From NCBI GenBank assembly GCA_025677815.1, contig JAIXMP010000031.1:1-64000 (forward strand): a stretch of DNA of 64,000 nucleotides, in the 5' to 3' direction. The notes under the pieces were generated by a model. The model worked only from the letters and a program-made list of their open reading frames with translations. It had not been told where the DNA came from and searched no databases. Within the stretch, counting starts at the first letter, position 1. Each line of letters begins with the position of its first letter. Positions 59,547 to 64,000 of this stretch are shown here, piece after piece. This DNA is from Phascolomyces articulosus (taxonomy: Eukaryota > Mucoromycota > Mucoromycetes > Mucorales > Lichtheimiaceae). The translations under genes and the position numbers were made by a program.

Positions 59547-60710
59547 AATAAATAATGATTTAGTTGTACGTTGTTGATGTTATTGTTGTTGTTGTTATGA
59601 AATGATATAAATGATTTCGACGTGGTCGTTTTATATATGAAGGAGCGTATATGATAATAAAAAAAAAAGGACACGCAAAAAAAAGAAGAAGAAAGAAAAG
59701 AATAATGAACTCAGAGACAAAAGTTCTTTTTTAAATTGTAACACTACTGAAAACTTTAAATTATTAGAGGCAACACACAGAACAAGCTAACAAGTCTAAA
59801 AAAAAGGCGGACTCAATTTATAGTTACTTTTCACCTGCATTATAAAAATAATAATTGTTGGGAAAAAAATCAATTCACTTCAATGCGAAAATCACGCTCA
59901 TGTTGTTACACACAGAAATAGTAAACCCATCTCCTTTTCTCACCCAAAAATTATTTATTATATTAGTTACCAGTCAATAGTAGTAGTAGATATAAATATA
60001 AGAACGTTCTTTGAACACACACATCTTGATTTTCTATTAGAATTTTTATCAACTTCTTTATGGGTTTGTATATCATATGTCTTCGGATAAGATCGTGAAA
60101 AAAGCAAAAATACTAAAAGTAATAGTAGTAGTATATACCCCACAATAACCTCCTTAATTTCTTTCTGACTCTTGAATTTGTTTCAAGTCCGTCTCTACGC
60201 AGGTTATATATTCTCCTTGAATAAATGGTTCAAATCCCAATCTCAAATAAAACCATGTCATTGTTGATCATTATTACTATCATTATCATCATCTTCATCA
60301 TCACTCGTCAAAAATATATCAACTTTTAACAGTAATCAAAAGCAAAATCGTAATATATGATTTGATTCGACACTATTTCTACGCTCCGATGGTTTTGCCA
60401 CGCTGATTGAGAAGCATTTTTTACACACAGTAGTAATGACTTGTCATACAGAAAGGTGGCATCTACATATAAACACAAACATTGGTAAGTCACGTTATAC
60501 TTTCCATAGCATATCCCACATGATTAAGAAAAATATATAAACATTCACATTCATTCAGTCATTCATCAAGCAAAAGAGAGGATCAACGTTGTACAAACAA
60601 ACTATAACAATTATAGTATAAATTCCCCACATTTGGATCTACGCTAATAAATTGGATTTCCAAGGTAATATACAATGCTTTTTTTTTAGTATGCTAATTA
60701 ATAAACACTA
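59547..60710. other. intergenic region upstream of the SUR7-like gene
   Basis: About 1.16 kb of AT-rich DNA. The left end is the promoter of the minus-strand SUR7-like gene. A GGTTCAAATCCC stretch at 60228-60239 looks like a tRNA B box, but no acceptor stem, A box or anticodon arm can be built around it. Confidence 0.45.
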
Positions 60711-61925
60711 CTAGTAGGATTTACCTTGATAGATATCATTCATAGTATAATCCGTTCGTTGTCCATGATTACACTGACATTCTTTGCAATGAACCCTTTC
60801 ATATCGAATACCATCACAAACACTACAAGCCGTATCAAACATAGCATCAACATAAACATCATAATATTCTTCTTCATCAGTAAAATACTCACCCATATCA
60901 CAATTGCTCATGAGTTTTTGAATTGAATAGAGTTTATGCAAACACCGTGGCTTCCTACCATAATTATTGGTTGACATAGCAGATCGCCTCCAACCTGTCA
61001 TACTGACCCAAGATTGAAGATTCACATTAAACGGATAATAACCCCACATGTGCTCTTGAAATAATCGAAACAGTCTCGGTTTGCCGGAAATATATGCTCG
61101 TTCCGTTTTATTGTTCACAATGACAAGATACTGAAGGGAGGGAACAGTTACAGGTGCTTTCAACACTTTTCCACTTACAGATCGAGCATATGGTGTATGT
61201 ATCTTTTGAGTATGAGCATTAGAATCCGTGAGACTTTTCAAAAATGATACAGCTTGTTCATTTTCCAACTATCCATAAGAAAGGTTGATTTTACAGAGTC
61301 ATGTACAGGTGCCGATATAATTGATCATATCCATCCTTTTTTGATCCACATGATAACGTTGTAAAAAAACCTGCTATAATTTTTGATGACCAAAGACTGT
61401 GGATGGTTCAAAGAATGCAGATGTTTCCTTCTTGTTGGATGCTCCTGTCGCTACTGATTGTTGTTGTTTTTTATTAACGTGGAGGGAATTACCTGGTATG
61501 GTAGTGTTTCGCTCCTTTGGAATGAATAAGCCAAGTTGTCTCAGTTTTGATAATCTCCCCCAAGAACTTCGTATACATGATGATGACCGTGTTCACATAC
61601 ATGTTGTAATGGCAGCATATGGAGATTAAGATGGGCAAGTAATAATTCTGAAAGAACTTGAGGACGATAGCCAGATGGAATAGGGTTAGAATCAGGCAAA
61701 AGTGTCAGATTTTGTAAATTGTTCGCCGCACCTCGATTGCCCACACATTAAATGTTTCCGGGCATTCAGTGAGGACGACCTAATTCCATATCTCTCACGT
61801 TTACAAACTATCGTGATATTTTTTTTTGCCAGCAATCCAAATACATGATCTATACTAGATATGTTTTCTGAAGGATTTAGAAGCACGCAGAACTTTTCCC
61901 TGTCCAGCTATGTTACACTAAGTAC
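60711..61925 (-). pseudogene. decayed 3' part of a TPR/F-box/LRR paralogue
   Basis: Minus-strand relic matching exon 2 of the intact gene at 49916. It starts around the SSIDHVFGLL segment (intact: SNIDHVLGLF), passes NNLQNLTLL and PQVLSELLLAHL with frame changes, and then has a clean 185-codon stretch from 61268 to the stop at 60711. That stretch reads FLKSLTDSNAHTQKI, KPRLFRLFQEH, SWVSMTGWRR, CLHKLYSIQK and a Cys-rich end CSVC...CKECQCNHGQRT. The N-terminal TPR and F-box part cannot be found beyond about 61925, so the copy is 5' truncated. The well-kept C-terminal stretch could be a recent loss or could still be read as a short protein, but no good start is evident. Confidence 0.8.
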
Positions 61926-63110
61926 CATTTTCGCATGAAACCAATCTTCTTTTGATCTCGACTTTTTTTTATCCTCCATTTCTATTAATGGATATTTTTG
62001 TCCCATTTTTTTTCTATTATATCAAAAAAAAATGACAGCGGCAGCCATGAAGACAGAGTCAAGGACAAACAATATAAAAGACAAACGTAAATGTGATAAG
62101 TATGGGATGCATAATGAAAAATGGATTTTGCAGGTTGAGGCTGTGAACTGATATAATTTGCTCAACGCAATAGAGAGCTCAAATTGCTTTTTTTCAGCTT
62201 TACACTCTTTCTTATCTATGATGCTTACTGTTGCTTAGACAATTTTGATCCCATCGCTTTGATGTAGATTATAGTTTAAATAGGTAATATCACTTTTGCA
62301 GCCACCGTCCATATATCAGCACATGGTATTTTAATAATAATAATAGTTATTTCGTCAGGAAGTATTGTGTGCAATTAGTACACAAGCACATAGCCCACAT
62401 TGTTATTTAACTAATCAGCATACACCAGAAAAGTTGTAACAAAGGAAATTTAATTTGCATTTTATTTTTATAGCTATATGTCCACAATTACGTATTGCAC
62501 AACTTTATACATAAATAGTGAATTTAGTAGCTTAGAGTATATAAAATAAAATATCTGCATTTGGCATTTAAATTACAAAGTTATGGTAGTAATAACCACA
62601 ATCCATTATGTTTATTAAAACTTTTGGATCAATAATACTTTACGTCATTGTAATAAACATACCCTATTCTTATACATTGTTGCTGTAATGTATTATTTGA
62701 TTACATACCTACTAACACAAATCCACGACTTTTAAAGTTGTTTGCGTTGACTTGAATTTTTTCGATCCATTTCAACTAGCATCGCTTTTAAAGTTTTTGG
62801 CATTTCATACCCAACTCCACAATAATGCTTTTGATGTACTGTACAAGGTCATGAAAATAGATTATGTAATAAGACAAAAAAATGATAGCCGCGTCATCTT
62901 TCTCCCTTACCACCTGAAATGATACAGCTATGTGACCTTACAAGTTTAATCTTGTCCCTCTCTTTCCTTGCTTATGAGTATGGCTTTATTTAAAAAGGAA
63001 TAGCCTAACTATAATGCTCCAAATGCAAAAGAAATAAATATATAGAAGATTCGATGGTTGACTTTAGAAGTGCTTTCTTTCTTTCTCTCTAAATTCTTCG
63101 TCACCCAGAC
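61926..63110. other. AT-rich intergenic region, no gene seen
   Basis: Sequence between the F-box relic and the dehydrogenase relic. AT-rich with short frames. The last 100 bases are pyrimidine-rich (TTTCTTTCTCTCT near 63077-63092), as in other leaders in this window. Confidence 0.4.
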
Positions 63111-64000
63111 ATGTTCGACAAGAAACAGCGTTTTCAGTTCGATGGTATTCTTTATCTTTCAGGGAAAACAGTTATTGTTACTGGTAGTACAAGTAGTGTA
63201 TGTTAAACCAGTCATCTTTTGTTTTTTTTTATTTCCAAGAATAGCATAATTACCTTATAATGGATAAGAATATTGTGCACTAGAGCTTACTCGTAAGAAC
63301 TGTACTTTGTATGTGTAAAAGTCTCTAGCTGTTGAATTTATAGAGAATATAATGGTACGCTATTTTCTATAGAATAACAATGATAATAATTATATTTGCT
63401 ATAAATATTTATATAACAGAGTTTTACCATGTCGTAACGAATCAAAAGGAGAAGCTCTTGTCAAATAAAACAAGGTGAACACTGGAAATGACAAGGTTGA
63501 ATATATGCCACTTGATTTGGCATCTTTGAATTCGGTGAAAAACTTTGTTGAGATATTTTTAACCAAGTACGACCAACCGCATATGCTAATCAATAATGCA
63601 GGACTGATATCTGTAGGACCATTTGAACGCGTTGAAGATGGTATTCTTTTTTTTTTTCGAAATAAATAAACATGGATAATATGTTATGCATGCGTAGTAT
63701 ATACTAATAATGGTAAATAATGATGTCGTTTTATATCAACAACAATTTGTACAGGCTTTGAAGCTATGTTTGGGGTAAATGTTATTGGTACTCATTATTT
63801 GACCATCCTATTATTGCCAATTCTTGAAAACTCACGACCGAGTCGTATTGTCAATGTTGCCTCCCATTGGCATTGGGTCACATCAGTTGTTCACACGACG
63901 TACGTTGAGAAAATGAATGACAGAAGCAACTTTAACCGATTTATGCAGTACGGTAGAACAAAGGTAGTAGTGATCATTTGAATGAATATGGTTTATAATA
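63111..64000 (+). pseudogene. short-chain dehydrogenase/reductase, broken and cut by the window end
   Basis: The pieces read as a retinol-dehydrogenase-like SDR. Exon 1 (63111-63198) ends GKTVIVTGSTSS, the start of the Rossmann glycine motif. A possible small exon with SLAVEFIE lies near 63331-63353. The next stretch, from about 63421, reads LPCRNESKGEALV, then a TAA at 63466-63468, then MPLDLASLNSVKNF and LINNAG up to a donor at about 63639. The exon after the acceptor at 63755 has FGVNVIGTHYL, RIVNVASHWH and YGRTK (the Y-x3-K catalytic pair), ending at a donor at about 63964. The rest is outside the window. The in-frame stop and the incomplete TGxxxGxG motif suggest a decayed gene. A single base error or an unusual exon choice could also explain them. 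Confidence 0.7.

Noticed and set aside
60150..60250. GGTTCAAATCCC resembling a tRNA B box
   Set aside because: No A box at the right distance, no acceptor stem and no anticodon arm can be formed around it. No other tRNA-like box was found in the window.
1..64000. CRISPR arrays, bacterial operons, ribosome binding sites, plasmid origins
   Set aside because: None seen. The spliced genes and retroelements show a eukaryotic nuclear sequence.

Overview
This window reads as nuclear DNA of a filamentous fungus, most likely an early-diverging Mucoromycota (Mucorales-like) species. The DNA is very AT-rich, genes carry many short introns (about 70-175 bp, GT-AG), proteins carry long Q/N/S/T runs, and the gene set is eukaryotic: SKN7, MCM1, BRF1, NOSIP, a Zn2Cys6 factor and a SUR7/PalI protein. 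DIRS-type and chromovirus retroelements fit that lineage. The lineage is inferred; nothing in the window names the species.

Layout. (1) 1-9.3 kb is a nest of mobile elements. A Ty3/gypsy chromovirus with two LTRs (274-711 and 5914-6347) and broken gag-pol abuts a DIRS tyrosine-recombinase retroelement that has lost its 5' half (6348-8726). An odd G-run-rich patch follows near 9.1 kb. (2) 12.3-19.8 kb is a compact same-strand block of three transcription genes: a SKN7-like HSF/response regulator, an MCM1-like MADS-box factor and the TFIIIB subunit BRF1. (3) 19.8-28.6 kb is an AT-rich desert. (4) 28.6-30.7 kb encodes a RhoGEF with a terminal DH domain. (5) 32.9-35.5 kb holds a full-length decayed copy of a TPR/F-box/LRR gene. 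(6) 36.8-37.5 kb holds an isolated three-exon gene of unknown function, followed by a 6-kb desert with diverged repeats. (7) 43.8-59.5 kb is the main gene island: a tail-anchored SGNH esterase and a NOSIP-like RING protein (+), then a Zn2Cys6 factor and the intact TPR/F-box/LRR gene (-), GlcNAc-6-phosphate deacetylase (+), a small coiled-coil protein (-) and a SUR7/PalI membrane protein (-). (8) 60.7-61.9 kb holds a second decayed TPR/F-box/LRR copy (-). (9) 63.1-64.0 kb holds a short-chain dehydrogenase relic running off the end.

How the genes relate. Skn7 and Mcm1 act together downstream of the Sln1 phosphorelay in budding yeast, so their adjacency here is notable. The intact F-box gene and its two relics share an exon junction region and an unusual C-terminal Cys/His tail, which points to a local gene family born by DNA-level duplication and now decaying. 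The other genes are ordinary housekeeping or signalling genes with no evident cluster logic.

Exon structures were worked out by hand from reading frame, GT-AG signals and recalled family motifs. No alignment or search was run.
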